A model generated the notes under the pieces. The model was not told where the DNA came from. It saw nothing but the letters and a program-made list of their open reading frames with translations, and searched no databases. A stretch of DNA of 57,525 bases, from NCBI GenBank assembly GCA_018970085.1, contig JAGWXD010000019.1, positions 1 through 57,525 on the forward strand, in the 5' to 3' direction. The position numbers and the translations under genes are program-made. This stretch comes from Cyanobacteria bacterium REEB459 (lineage in GTDB: Bacteria; Cyanobacteriota; Cyanobacteriia; Phormidesmidales; Phormidesmidaceae). Of this stretch, positions 24,835 to 32,897 are shown one piece after another (the stretch's first letter is position 1; each line of letters opens with the position of its first letter).

Positions 24835-27816
24835 CTATCCCTTCAGATTATAGGTTGCCATCAGGTGGTTAACCTGGGCCACCACCAGGGGATTGGGATC
24901 GGCCTGCATCAGCGGCAAAATCGACTGCAGGGCGCGGGGAGAGGCGGTTGCTACGTAACTGAGTACGGCCTCGCGCACAAACCCGGTGGGATGGTTGAGC
25001 AGGGCCAGGGTAGGCTCGCTAGCCAGGCTCCAGTGGTTGGCCCGGGCAACATGGAAACAGCAGGCCAGGGTCCAATCGCAGAGCAAGTGCCGTAAATCCA
25101 GCAGGCGACGCAGGCGATCTCGGGGGCTGAGGGGGCAGTACTGGTAGAGGTTGGGGCTGGTGAGGCTGAGATATCTGAGTTTTTCCTCCGCAGGGCGGCG
25201 GTCTAGAAGAATTAAGATGGCCTTCTTACTGGCGATTGTCAGGGTATGGTCGAGAATTTCCAGGCCCCTAGCCAGGCGGGAGGCTGAACCAGTCAGGTAG
25301 CCCTGGGCGGCCTGAATGGTTTCCACCGGAGAGACGAGCCGTAACACCATCAATAGGCGATTAGTGGCGTCACTCTTAGCCCCTTCCACCGCCCTGGCCA
25401 GCAGGTCGGCTTCTAGCCCCGCCACCAAGCCTGTCTGTAGATCAACCTGGGCCGCCAGCAACTCCGCCAGTAGGGTCAGTTCGCTATGGATCAACTGTTC
25501 CAGCCCACTACGGCCCAACTCGCGATCCAGAACAGTGTCAATCAAGGGCGATCGTCTGACTCCGGTTTCCTGATAGATTTTTAGCACCACCGCTAGAATT
25601 CGCTGGCGATCGCTGCCCCAGGCTGGGGCTAGGCTTCTCACCAGGGTTTCTAGGGCCGCCAGACTGCCAATTTCCCCCATCAGCTGCCAGGCCTGCTGCC
25701 GCCCGCTATGGGGTTGGAAACTATCTAAGCCCAGGGTTTGCAACAGCGGTAGCACCTCATCTCCCAGGCTGACCAGGGCTCGCCGGGCGGCGCTACGGGT
25801 TGATTTGTAGCGCAGGGCCTGGAACAGGGCCGGGTAATAGCGACTGTACTGGGTGGCGGCGATCGCCCCCAGGATGGCCCGCCGTACCGGCAGGGAGGGG
25901 TCCTGCAAGAGCTTATCAATATAAATACTAAGGGACTCCATATAGGTGGCATCGGTCAGGGCCCGACAGCCCATCACCCGTTCCCGTTCTTGATCGTGAA
26001 CCAGCATTTTACGCAGCGTGGCCATGGCCAGCACCCGCTCCTGACGCTCCCCAAACCGCAGCATCAAGGCGGCCGCCGTACCGCGCACCGCAGCATCTAC
26101 CCGGGGCTGCAGGTAGGGGATCAGCTCTCTGACATCCTGGCTATCTTCCACCAGCCAGAGATAGCGTAGGGCCAGGGCAAAAACGGCGGGGTGCTGGCCC
26201 TGGGTCTGCTGCTTTAAGGCGCGAATCGCCGCCGCAAATTTAGGCTGAGGATGGGCCAGCATGGCCTCTAGGGCCTGGCGCTGGAGCGGAGGCGCCAGGC
26301 TGCTCAGCCGAGGAGCCAGGACCTCTGCCACCTCCGTGGGGGCAATGTGGGACAGCAGCTCAATACAGTATTGCTGGTCCCTAACCGTCTGGGCCCGGGC
26401 CATGGCCTCTGTCAAGGTTTGTCCCATGGCTCGCCGGTCGGCATCGGAAACACTGGCCAGCCCCTGGCCTTCTCCCTGCACCAGTAGATCCAGGTAGCGC
26501 GATCGCAGTTGTCGAGTCAGGCCAACCCACACCAGGGCCAGCAACACCGTACCCAACAAAAAGAACCGGGCCAGGGGCAGGGGGATGGTCAGGCCAGAGC
26601 CGCGGCCAAATTGCAGCACCGCCAAAATTACCGCCCCCGTCATACCCAGGGCCAGGGGTTCGGCAATGCCCCCCACCAGGGACTGAATAGTGGCACGAAT
26701 CTGGCTGGCAATGGGTTGAAACAGCACAGGACGAATGGTGGTGACCAGGGTGTAACGCAACCATTCATCTACAAATTTCAGGCAAATCAACCCCATAAAC
26801 AGGGCGCTTCCCCCCAGAAAAAAGGGAAAACTGGCCATCAGGGTAAGCAGCCCCAGGGTCACCACAGCCAGGGGCAGCAGCAGGGCAGCGTTGAATACCC
26901 CCTCTTTTTCAATCAGGCGGCTGGCACTAAACCATTGGCTAAACAATTCAACCAACCCCAGCAGGCCACTAAAAATTCCCAAAAAAGTGGCGATCTGATT
27001 AACTTCCATGGAGAGTTCCAGCTGGTTAAAAAACTGGAATTCCGTGGAAAACAATAACACCTGGGATAGTACAAAAAAACTAAACAGTAGTCCGACATAG
27101 GCACCGATAGACCCCTGCAAACGAGGGCGCAAGGGATGGTGTTCGAGGTCTTCGGCTTGGTGCCTGGGGGAATCTGGAAAGGCGTGCTCGTAGCTATGGG
27201 TGAGGTAATAGAGCAGGGCTGCACCCACCAGCATTACCCCCAGGGCCAACAACATAACATTGGCTAAACCAATCACCCTGAGTAAAAGGTAAACAGAAAA
27301 GCCGCTGATCATATCGGCAATTTGGGCCCCACTACTAATGATGGGAAAGGCCCGTTTGATCTCCCGAATATTAAACAACTGGTTGGCGGTGACTGACACA
27401 TTCAGGTCATTGAAGCTGTAGACGGCTTCGATCCAAAGGCGCAGGCCAAAAATTGTCATGGCAACAAAATCAGGCTGACTCAAGCCCCAACGGCAGGGAA
27501 TAATCGGCAGGGCCATTAACAGGGCAATTAACACCAGCACCCGCCTCAGGGGCAATAGGCGCTGTAACCACGAGTAAATGGCACTTAAGCCTAGTCCCAC
27601 GACGCCACTGAGGATGTAGATCCAGGGCAGGTTGGCGGCTCCGTACTGACCCAGAAAAAGGGCGGCAGAACTGACATCCAGCCATAGAATGCCCATGGTG
27701 GTAGCGGTGTAAGCGCTGAATAGCAGCAGGGTGCGTTCCTGCTCCTCGGGCCGCAGGTTGATTAGATCCAGCATCCGTTGCTGGATGCCCTGGAAGGGAG
27801 AGACGGGGCTAATCAC
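24835..27816 (-). CDS. ATP/ADP-carrier-like (Npt1/Npt2) membrane protein with C-terminal HEAT repeats
   Basis: The protein has 993 residues. The first 440 have about 11-12 membrane segments and the opening LRPEEQERTLLLFSAYTATTMGILWLDVSSAALFLGQYG, like the nucleotide-transporter-like MFS proteins of free-living bacteria. From about residue 455 to the end run many helical pairs of HEAT type (LLSHIAPTEVAEVLAPRLSSL, VRGTAAALMLRFGER, VRRAILGAIAATQY). Transport of nucleotides is not proven for such fusions. The start is a GTG at 27816; ATG at 27774 (Met15) is the alternative. It follows xseB by 23 bases and precedes the cNMP-binding gene by 29. Confidence 0.85.
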   Translation of the reverse strand: MISPVSPFQGIQQRMLDLINLRPEEQERTLLLFSAYTATTMGILWLDVSSAALFLGQYGAANLPWIYILSGVVGLGLSAIYSWLQRLLPLRRVLVLIALLMALPIIPCRWGLSQPDFVAMTIFGLRLWIEAVYSFNDLNVSVTANQLFNIREIKRAFPIISSGAQIADMISGFSVYLLLRVIGLANVMLLALGVMLVGAALLYYLTHSYEHAFPDSPRHQAEDLEHHPLRPRLQGSIGAYVGLLFSFFVLSQVLLFSTEFQFFNQLELSMEVNQIATFLGIFSGLLGLVELFSQWFSASRLIEKEGVFNAALLLPLAVVTLGLLTLMASFPFFLGGSALFMGLICLKFVDEWLRYTLVTTIRPVLFQPIASQIRATIQSLVGGIAEPLALGMTGAVILAVLQFGRGSGLTIPLPLARFFLLGTVLLALVWVGLTRQLRSRYLDLLVQGEGQGLASVSDADRRAMGQTLTEAMARAQTVRDQQYCIELLSHIAPTEVAEVLAPRLSSLAPPLQRQALEAMLAHPQPKFAAAIRALKQQTQGQHPAVFALALRYLWLVEDSQDVRELIPYLQPRVDAAVRGTAAALMLRFGERQERVLAMATLRKMLVHDQERERVMGCRALTDATYMESLSIYIDKLLQDPSLPVRRAILGAIAATQYSRYYPALFQALRYKSTRSAARRALVSLGDEVLPLLQTLGLDSFQPHSGRQQAWQLMGEIGSLAALETLVRSLAPAWGSDRQRILAVVLKIYQETGVRRSPLIDTVLDRELGRSGLEQLIHSELTLLAELLAAQVDLQTGLVAGLEADLLARAVEGAKSDATNRLLMVLRLVSPVETIQAAQGYLTGSASRLARGLEILDHTLTIASKKAILILLDRRPAEEKLRYLSLTSPNLYQYCPLSPRDRLRRLLDLRHLLCDWTLACCFHVARANHWSLASEPTLALLNHPTGFVREAVLSYVATASPRALQSILPLMQADPNPLVVAQVNHLMATYNLKG

Positions 27817-27839
27817 GGGGATGGGGGCCGGGTGGGTGC

Positions 27840-28058
27840 CTAGGGATCACGCAGAGTTTCAATTAATACATCAACCTGGTGTTGTTTTTCCTGCAGAAAG
27901 GTTTCGCACTGCTGCAAGGCCGTCACCGCCTGCTGAAATTGGCTGAGGGTCTCGGTTAGGGACAATTGCCCCGATTCTAAATGGGCAATGGTGGCTTCTA
28001 GCTGGGCAATGGTGGCTTCGTAGCTCCAGTCGGGGGGAGAGGCGGATCGGCGGGGCAT
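27840..28058 (-). CDS. xseB: Exodeoxyribonuclease VII small subunit
   Basis: The protein has 72 residues. Its two helices (YEATIAQLEATIAHLESGQLSLTETLSQFQQAVTALQQCETFL) are the XseB hallmark. It binds XseA to form exonuclease VII, which degrades single-stranded DNA. AGGAG lies just upstream of the ATG at 28058, which decides that start over a TTG at 28079 that would overlap xseA. It is directly downstream of xseA. Confidence 0.93.
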   Translation of the reverse strand: MPRRSASPPDWSYEATIAQLEATIAHLESGQLSLTETLSQFQQAVTALQQCETFLQEKQHQVDVLIETLRDP

Positions 28059-28072
28059 AGAAATCTCCTGAA

Positions 28073-29329
28073 CTAGCAATCATCGTCGGGTTCCAGGGCA
28101 ATTACCTGGACACTCAGTTGGCCTTTAGCCAGTTGGATGCGCAGAGTTTGCTGGGGAGTCAGGCTGGCGACATCGGTGACCACCTGGCCGCTGAGGGTTT
28201 TGACCAGGGCGTAGCCCCGCTGTAACACCAGGCCAGGCTCAAGGTTGCGCAGACGGCTATCCAGGCTGGCCTGGCGATCGCTGGCCTGCTGCCATTTTAC
28301 CTGTAAGCTCTGGCGCAACCGGGCTTTGATTTGCCCCAGGTAGGCCAGTCGTTGCTGCAGTTGTTGGTCCAGCCGCTGCCGCAACAGCCGTTGCCGCAGT
28401 CCTTCCAGATCCAGGTAGCGATTCTGCAACTGATGCTGTACCACTGTGTGGAGACGATGGCGGCGCTCAGCCTGGGCCACCACTAGATCGGCTAGGGCCG
28501 GTACGGCGGCGATCGCGGCGGCGGTAGGGGTATGGGCACAGACATCGGCGGCCAGATCGGCCAGGGATTCATCCCGTTCGTGGCCGATGCCGGTCACCAC
28601 CGGAATCGGGCAACTGGCCACCGCCCGTACTACCCGTTCATCGTCAAAACACTCTAGATCCTCGCTGGCACCCCCGCCCCGAGCGAGAATCAGCACCTCT
28701 GCTCGGCCATCCATCGCCACCCGATGGATGGCCTGAACGATGGATAGGGGGGCCGTTTCTCCCTGGACCGTGGCGGGGGAAAACAACACCTTTAGGCCGG
28801 GGTGGTGGTGCCGCAGCGATCGCTGAATATCTCCCCAAGCCGCGGCTTGGGGAGAGGAAACTACCGCAATAGCCCGGGGCAGGGGCGGCAGGGGTCGCTT
28901 AGCGGCTGCATCAAACACCCCTTCCATCTGCAGCCGTTGCTTCAGCTGGCGATAGCGCCAGGCCCTGAGCCCATCCCCACTGGGCAAAATTTGCCAGACC
29001 GTGAGCTGGTAGTTGCTACGCTGGGGGTAGACCTTAACCGTACCCAATAAGGTGACCTGGTCTCCTACCCCTGGCTGGGTAGCCAGACGGTTCCACTGGC
29101 TGCGCCAGGCCACACAGCCAATGGTGGCCCTGGTATCGGTATCGGTAAGGTTAAAGAACAGGCCCTTGGGGTGCTGGGTGACACTGGATACCTCCCCTAC
29201 CACCCATACCTGGTGCAGGACAGGGTCATTTTCCAGCACCGCCTGGATGTAATCCACCAGCCCCCCCACGCTCAGAGGAGGGGCGCTCAGAGTTGACTGG
29301 GAAAAGGTCATAGGGACGGAAAAAGCCAT
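28073..29329 (-). CDS. xseA: Exodeoxyribonuclease VII large subunit
   Basis: The protein has 418 residues from ATG 29329 (ATG 29311 is an alternative). An OB-fold occupies residues 10-110 (VWVVGEVSSVTQHPKGLFFNLTD). The catalytic domain follows with ILARGGGASEDLECFDDERVVRAV and PVVTGIGHERDESLADLAADVCAHTPTAAA. A coiled coil and the C-terminal QRGYALV segment complete it. The frame is open to 29572, but that extension has no family similarity. It heads the five-gene minus-strand run and diverges from the DUF3536 gene. Confidence 0.93.
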   Translation of the reverse strand: MAFSVPMTFSQSTLSAPPLSVGGLVDYIQAVLENDPVLHQVWVVGEVSSVTQHPKGLFFNLTDTDTRATIGCVAWRSQWNRLATQPGVGDQVTLLGTVKVYPQRSNYQLTVWQILPSGDGLRAWRYRQLKQRLQMEGVFDAAAKRPLPPLPRAIAVVSSPQAAAWGDIQRSLRHHHPGLKVLFSPATVQGETAPLSIVQAIHRVAMDGRAEVLILARGGGASEDLECFDDERVVRAVASCPIPVVTGIGHERDESLADLAADVCAHTPTAAAIAAVPALADLVVAQAERRHRLHTVVQHQLQNRYLDLEGLRQRLLRQRLDQQLQQRLAYLGQIKARLRQSLQVKWQQASDRQASLDSRLRNLEPGLVLQRGYALVKTLSGQVVTDVASLTPQQTLRIQLAKGQLSVQVIALEPDDDC

Positions 29330-29534
29330 GGGCAAGGGTGGTTTAATCCTACCGCAGTTGACCCAGCCCCGGGCCAATGGCGGCAGGGGTGAGTTTGTAA
29401 ACAGGACCTTAAGATTAGGGCGACCAAGAGCAGGAATCGCTATGGTATGGGGGAGATTAGTCAAGTCAGGGAACCATTCGATTTCAGATTTTGCCCTGTA
29501 CCGATTGAGTTTTTCCAATTTATCTACAGCCTTT

Positions 29535-32162
29535 ATGACAAATTTATCCAGTCCTTCTGCAGGACGCGCCACGGTGGCTGGTGAGGGGTTAGGTGCGGCG
29601 GTAAGTACGGGAGTATTTGTCTGTATTCACGGCCATTTCTATCAGCCCCCCCGAGAGAACCCCTACCTGGATGCGGTGGAACGCCAGCCCAGTGCGGCTC
29701 CCTGGCATGACTGGAATCAGCGCATTCACCATGAGTGCTACCGTCCCAATGCCTACGCCCGCATTCTTAACCACCAGGGCGAGGTGGTTCGCATTGTCAA
29801 TACCTTTGAGTACATCAGCTTCAATGTGGGCCCCACCCTGCTGAGCTGGATGGAGCGCTACGATCTAGAAACCTACCAACGGATTCTGGCCGCCGATCGC
29901 CACAGTTGCGATCGCCTCAATGGCCACGGTAACGCCATTGCCCAGGTCTACAACCATATGATTTTGCCCCTGGCCAATGAGCAGGACAAAATCACCCAGG
30001 TACGCTGGGGTATCGCCGACTTTCGCCGTCGCTTTGGTCGCCATCCCGAAGGTATGTGGCTGGCGGAAACAGCGGTGGACTACCCCACCCTGGCGGTGCT
30101 GGTGGAGGAGGGCATTCGCTTCACCGTGCTGGCCCCATCCCAGGTGCAGCGCTGTCGGCCCCTGGCGGGCCAGGCAGAAGGCCAGCCCTGGCAGGAGGTG
30201 GGGGGTGGACAAATTGATCCGACCCGGCCCTACCGCTGTTTTCTACCCCAGACCGATGGTCGCCCCGATCCAGACCGATTTATTGATGTCTTTTTCTACG
30301 ACGGCCCGATCTCCCGCGATATGGGATTCAACGATGTGCTCAGCGCCTCTGCCCACCTCACCGGGCGCATTGGCCAGGCCATCCACGGCGACCACCGCCC
30401 CTGTCAGATGATCTCGGTAGCCACCGATGGAGAAACCTTTGGTCATCACCGCAGCGGGGCCGAGAAGACCCTGGCCTACGCCCTGACCGAAGAGTTTCCC
30501 CGACAGGGCTGGACGGTCACCAACTATGCCCACTACCTGGCCACCCATCCTCCCACCTGGGAAGCCGAACTGAAACCGGTCACAGCCTGGAGTTGTAACC
30601 ACGGGGTAGACCGCTGGCGAGCCGACTGTGGCTGCGGCGGCGGTGGGGGTTGGCAGCAGGGCTGGCGTCAGCCCCTGCGAGAGGCCCTGGACTGGCTACG
30701 GGATCAACTGGCTCACCGGTTCGACCAGCAGGGGCGGCAGTTCCTGCGCGATCCCTGGGTGGCTCGCAATGCCTACATTGAGGTGATTGGCGATCGCAGC
30801 GAGGCTACCCTACAGCGCTTCTTTGCCGACCATCAGGTCCGGCCGCTATCGGCCAGCGACCGGGTAACCACCCTGCAGTTGCTGGAAATCCAGCGCCATG
30901 CCCTGCTCATGTACACCAGTTGTGGCTGGTTCTTTGAGGAAATCTCTCGACCAGAGGGCACCCAGGTGCTGCGTTACGCCGCCCGGGCCCTGGAACTGGC
31001 CGGAGAAGTGGCTGGGGTAGACCTGGAGGCCGAATTCCTGAAACGCCTGGCCCTGGCCCCCAGTAATATAGCCAGCTTTAAAGACGGGGCCGGTGTCTAC
31101 CGGGCCCTGGTCAAGCCGGCTCGCATCTCTCTAGAACAGGTGGCCGCCCACTACGCCATTGCCTCCCTGTTTAGTGATCACCGCCGCCAGCAGGCAGTGT
31201 ATTGCTATATCGTTGACCAGCAAGACTATCGTCGCCAGCGCCTGGGGCCCATGTCCCTGGCGGTGGGTTGGGTCGAGATCACCTCCACCATTACCCGAGA
31301 GAGCCTAAATTTGGCCTTCACCGTAGTGCACCTGGGGGGATGGGACTTTCACTGCTGTATCCGCAGTTTTCATTCACGTCTGGAGTATATCCAGGCTCGC
31401 CAGGAACTGTTTAACTGTTTAGAGCAGGCCAGTGCGGCCCAAACTATTCTGGCTATGAATCGTAGCTTTGGCCCCCGCAGCTACAGCCTGCAAGACCTGT
31501 TTGCAGAGGAGCGTCACCGCATGATGCAGTTGCTATCTCAAGAGACCCTGCTGCGACTGGATCAACTCTATTCCCAGGTATACCGGGATAACTACGGGGT
31601 TTTAAAAGCCTTCCACCGCGATGGCTTGGCGGTGCCCCAGGAATTGCAGGTGGCGGCTGATATTGCCCTCAGCCAGCGCACCCTGGAGGCGCTGCAGGCC
31701 CTGGAACGAGACATTCACCACGACCATGGCAGTCTCCTGGCCCAGGCAGAGGATGCTCTCCACGACCTGGAGGCGATCGCCACCGAGGTCGGCTATTTCC
31801 ATGCCCGGCTCACCTTACCCAGGGCCAAGGCAATGCTAGAGGGCTTAATCGGGCAATCGGTGGGAAAGATCCTCAGCCAACCAGCCCCTGGGCTGCTGGC
31901 CACCGATGTGACCTGGCTGGGTCGCTTAATCCACCTGGGCCACCAACTGGACCTGGGGCTATCTCTAGAGCGGGCCCAGGAGTTGTACTACCAGTACCTG
32001 CATCACCAGGTATTTGATCAATTGCAGCAGGCGATTCGCCATGGCACAACCCTGGCCCCAGGGCAGCGTAGTCGCCTGCAGGAAATTCTGCGGCTGGGCC
32101 AATACCTATCGATGGATGTGGCTAAGGCCCAGGCCATTCTGGAACGGGTTCAAACCAGTTGA
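29535..32162 (+). CDS. DUF3536 / glycoside hydrolase family 57-like protein
   Basis: From the ATG at 29535 the protein has 875 residues. The first 350 resemble a GH57/polysaccharide deacetylase (NodB-like) barrel, opening with CIHGHFYQPPRENPYLD and including EGMWLAETAVDYPTLAVLVEEGIRFTVLAPSQ and SVATDGETFGHH. A Cys- and Gly-rich loop with SCNHGVDRWRADCGCGGGG follows. The remaining half is the helical DUF3536 region. In bacteria GH57-like proteins act on alpha-glucans such as glycogen; the substrate here is unproven. The frame is open from 29328 but the first 69 codons look non-coding, so the later ATG is chosen. Confidence 0.88.
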   Translation: MTNLSSPSAGRATVAGEGLGAAVSTGVFVCIHGHFYQPPRENPYLDAVERQPSAAPWHDWNQRIHHECYRPNAYARILNHQGEVVRIVNTFEYISFNVGPTLLSWMERYDLETYQRILAADRHSCDRLNGHGNAIAQVYNHMILPLANEQDKITQVRWGIADFRRRFGRHPEGMWLAETAVDYPTLAVLVEEGIRFTVLAPSQVQRCRPLAGQAEGQPWQEVGGGQIDPTRPYRCFLPQTDGRPDPDRFIDVFFYDGPISRDMGFNDVLSASAHLTGRIGQAIHGDHRPCQMISVATDGETFGHHRSGAEKTLAYALTEEFPRQGWTVTNYAHYLATHPPTWEAELKPVTAWSCNHGVDRWRADCGCGGGGGWQQGWRQPLREALDWLRDQLAHRFDQQGRQFLRDPWVARNAYIEVIGDRSEATLQRFFADHQVRPLSASDRVTTLQLLEIQRHALLMYTSCGWFFEEISRPEGTQVLRYAARALELAGEVAGVDLEAEFLKRLALAPSNIASFKDGAGVYRALVKPARISLEQVAAHYAIASLFSDHRRQQAVYCYIVDQQDYRRQRLGPMSLAVGWVEITSTITRESLNLAFTVVHLGGWDFHCCIRSFHSRLEYIQARQELFNCLEQASAAQTILAMNRSFGPRSYSLQDLFAEERHRMMQLLSQETLLRLDQLYSQVYRDNYGVLKAFHRDGLAVPQELQVAADIALSQRTLEALQALERDIHHDHGSLLAQAEDALHDLEAIATEVGYFHARLTLPRAKAMLEGLIGQSVGKILSQPAPGLLATDVTWLGRLIHLGHQLDLGLSLERAQELYYQYLHHQVFDQLQQAIRHGTTLAPGQRSRLQEILRLGQYLSMDVAKAQAILERVQTS

Positions 32163-32189
32163 TGAGCCGGAGGGGATTAGCCCAGGCGC

Positions 32190-32723
32190 TCAACTGGCCT
32201 CTGATGCTGTGGGGGACTGCCGTTCTCCGACAAATTGTTGGTGGGGTAAGGGTTGGGCGGCGGCCAGGGCGGTGAGATTATCTGCCAGGATTGAGCGGGG
32301 CTGTTCGCCAATGGCGTAGCTGAGGGGGTCGCCCTGGCTATTCAAATAAACAAAGTGGGGAATGCCATCGACGTTGTACTCCAGCATCTCGGGTAACCAT
32401 TTGTGGTTATCAACGTTGAGCATGACAAAGTTGACCTGGTTACCATAGGTGGCCCTCAGGCTAGCCATATCGCCAGCCATGGCCTGGCAGGTGGTACACC
32501 AGTCGGCGTAGAACTCCAGCAGGGAGGGCTTACCACTGACCTGGGCCGTCTCGTAGGGAACCGCCTGGGCCGCTAGTTGCTGCAGGGAGGGCCGCTGGGA
32601 TTGCCCCCCAAGGGCCAGAAAAACTGCCACCGTCAGGGCGATCGCCACGGTGGCCACAATTAAATTGCGCAGGGTATGGGGTACACTCCCCCGGGGATTA
32701 GCCATCGTCTTACCATCTGCCAT
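32190..32723 (-). CDS. Membrane-anchored thioredoxin-like protein, HCF164/TxlA type
   Basis: From ATG 32723 the protein has 177 residues (ATG 32705 is the alternative). One membrane anchor (LIVATVAIALTVAVFLALGG) is followed by a thioredoxin fold with FYADWCTTCQAM and the cis-proline loop GIPHFVYLNSQGD. In cyanobacteria and chloroplasts HCF164 faces the thylakoid lumen, receives electrons through CcdA and serves cytochrome b6f assembly. No ccdA is nearby. It is divergent from the RNB gene; its 3' end converges on the DUF3536 gene with 27 bases between. Confidence 0.88.
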   Translation of the reverse strand: MADGKTMANPRGSVPHTLRNLIVATVAIALTVAVFLALGGQSQRPSLQQLAAQAVPYETAQVSGKPSLLEFYADWCTTCQAMAGDMASLRATYGNQVNFVMLNVDNHKWLPEMLEYNVDGIPHFVYLNSQGDPLSYAIGEQPRSILADNLTALAAAQPLPHQQFVGERQSPTASEAS

Positions 32724-32897
32724 CGGGTAACGCTCTAAAAAAAACACCTTGATTACGGCAGTGGGGCCCTTCCCAGCCCTACCACCCCTGTCATAACCCA
32801 TCATAAAATAATCCTTGGGGTTTAGCCTCCCCCTGCGGCCGTGGGGGCTGATAAGCTGGGCTAGGCTAGAAAGGTAAACAGGACAGGGTAGGGTTCG

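Noticed and set aside
24805-24835. Frameshift that split a fused transporter-cNMP protein
   Set aside because: The first frame ends in a proper stop and the second begins at a good ATG; the 29-base gap has no similarity to a linker, so two separate genes are simpler, though a past split cannot be excluded.
26509-27057. 182-codon plus-strand frame rich in Gln, Gly and His
   Set aside because: It is the antisense shadow of the transporter-HEAT gene, whose protein has clear membrane segments.
29328-29534. Upstream extension of the DUF3536 protein by 69 residues
   Set aside because: It overlaps the start of divergent xseA and lacks family similarity; the ATG at 29535 precedes the conserved domain.
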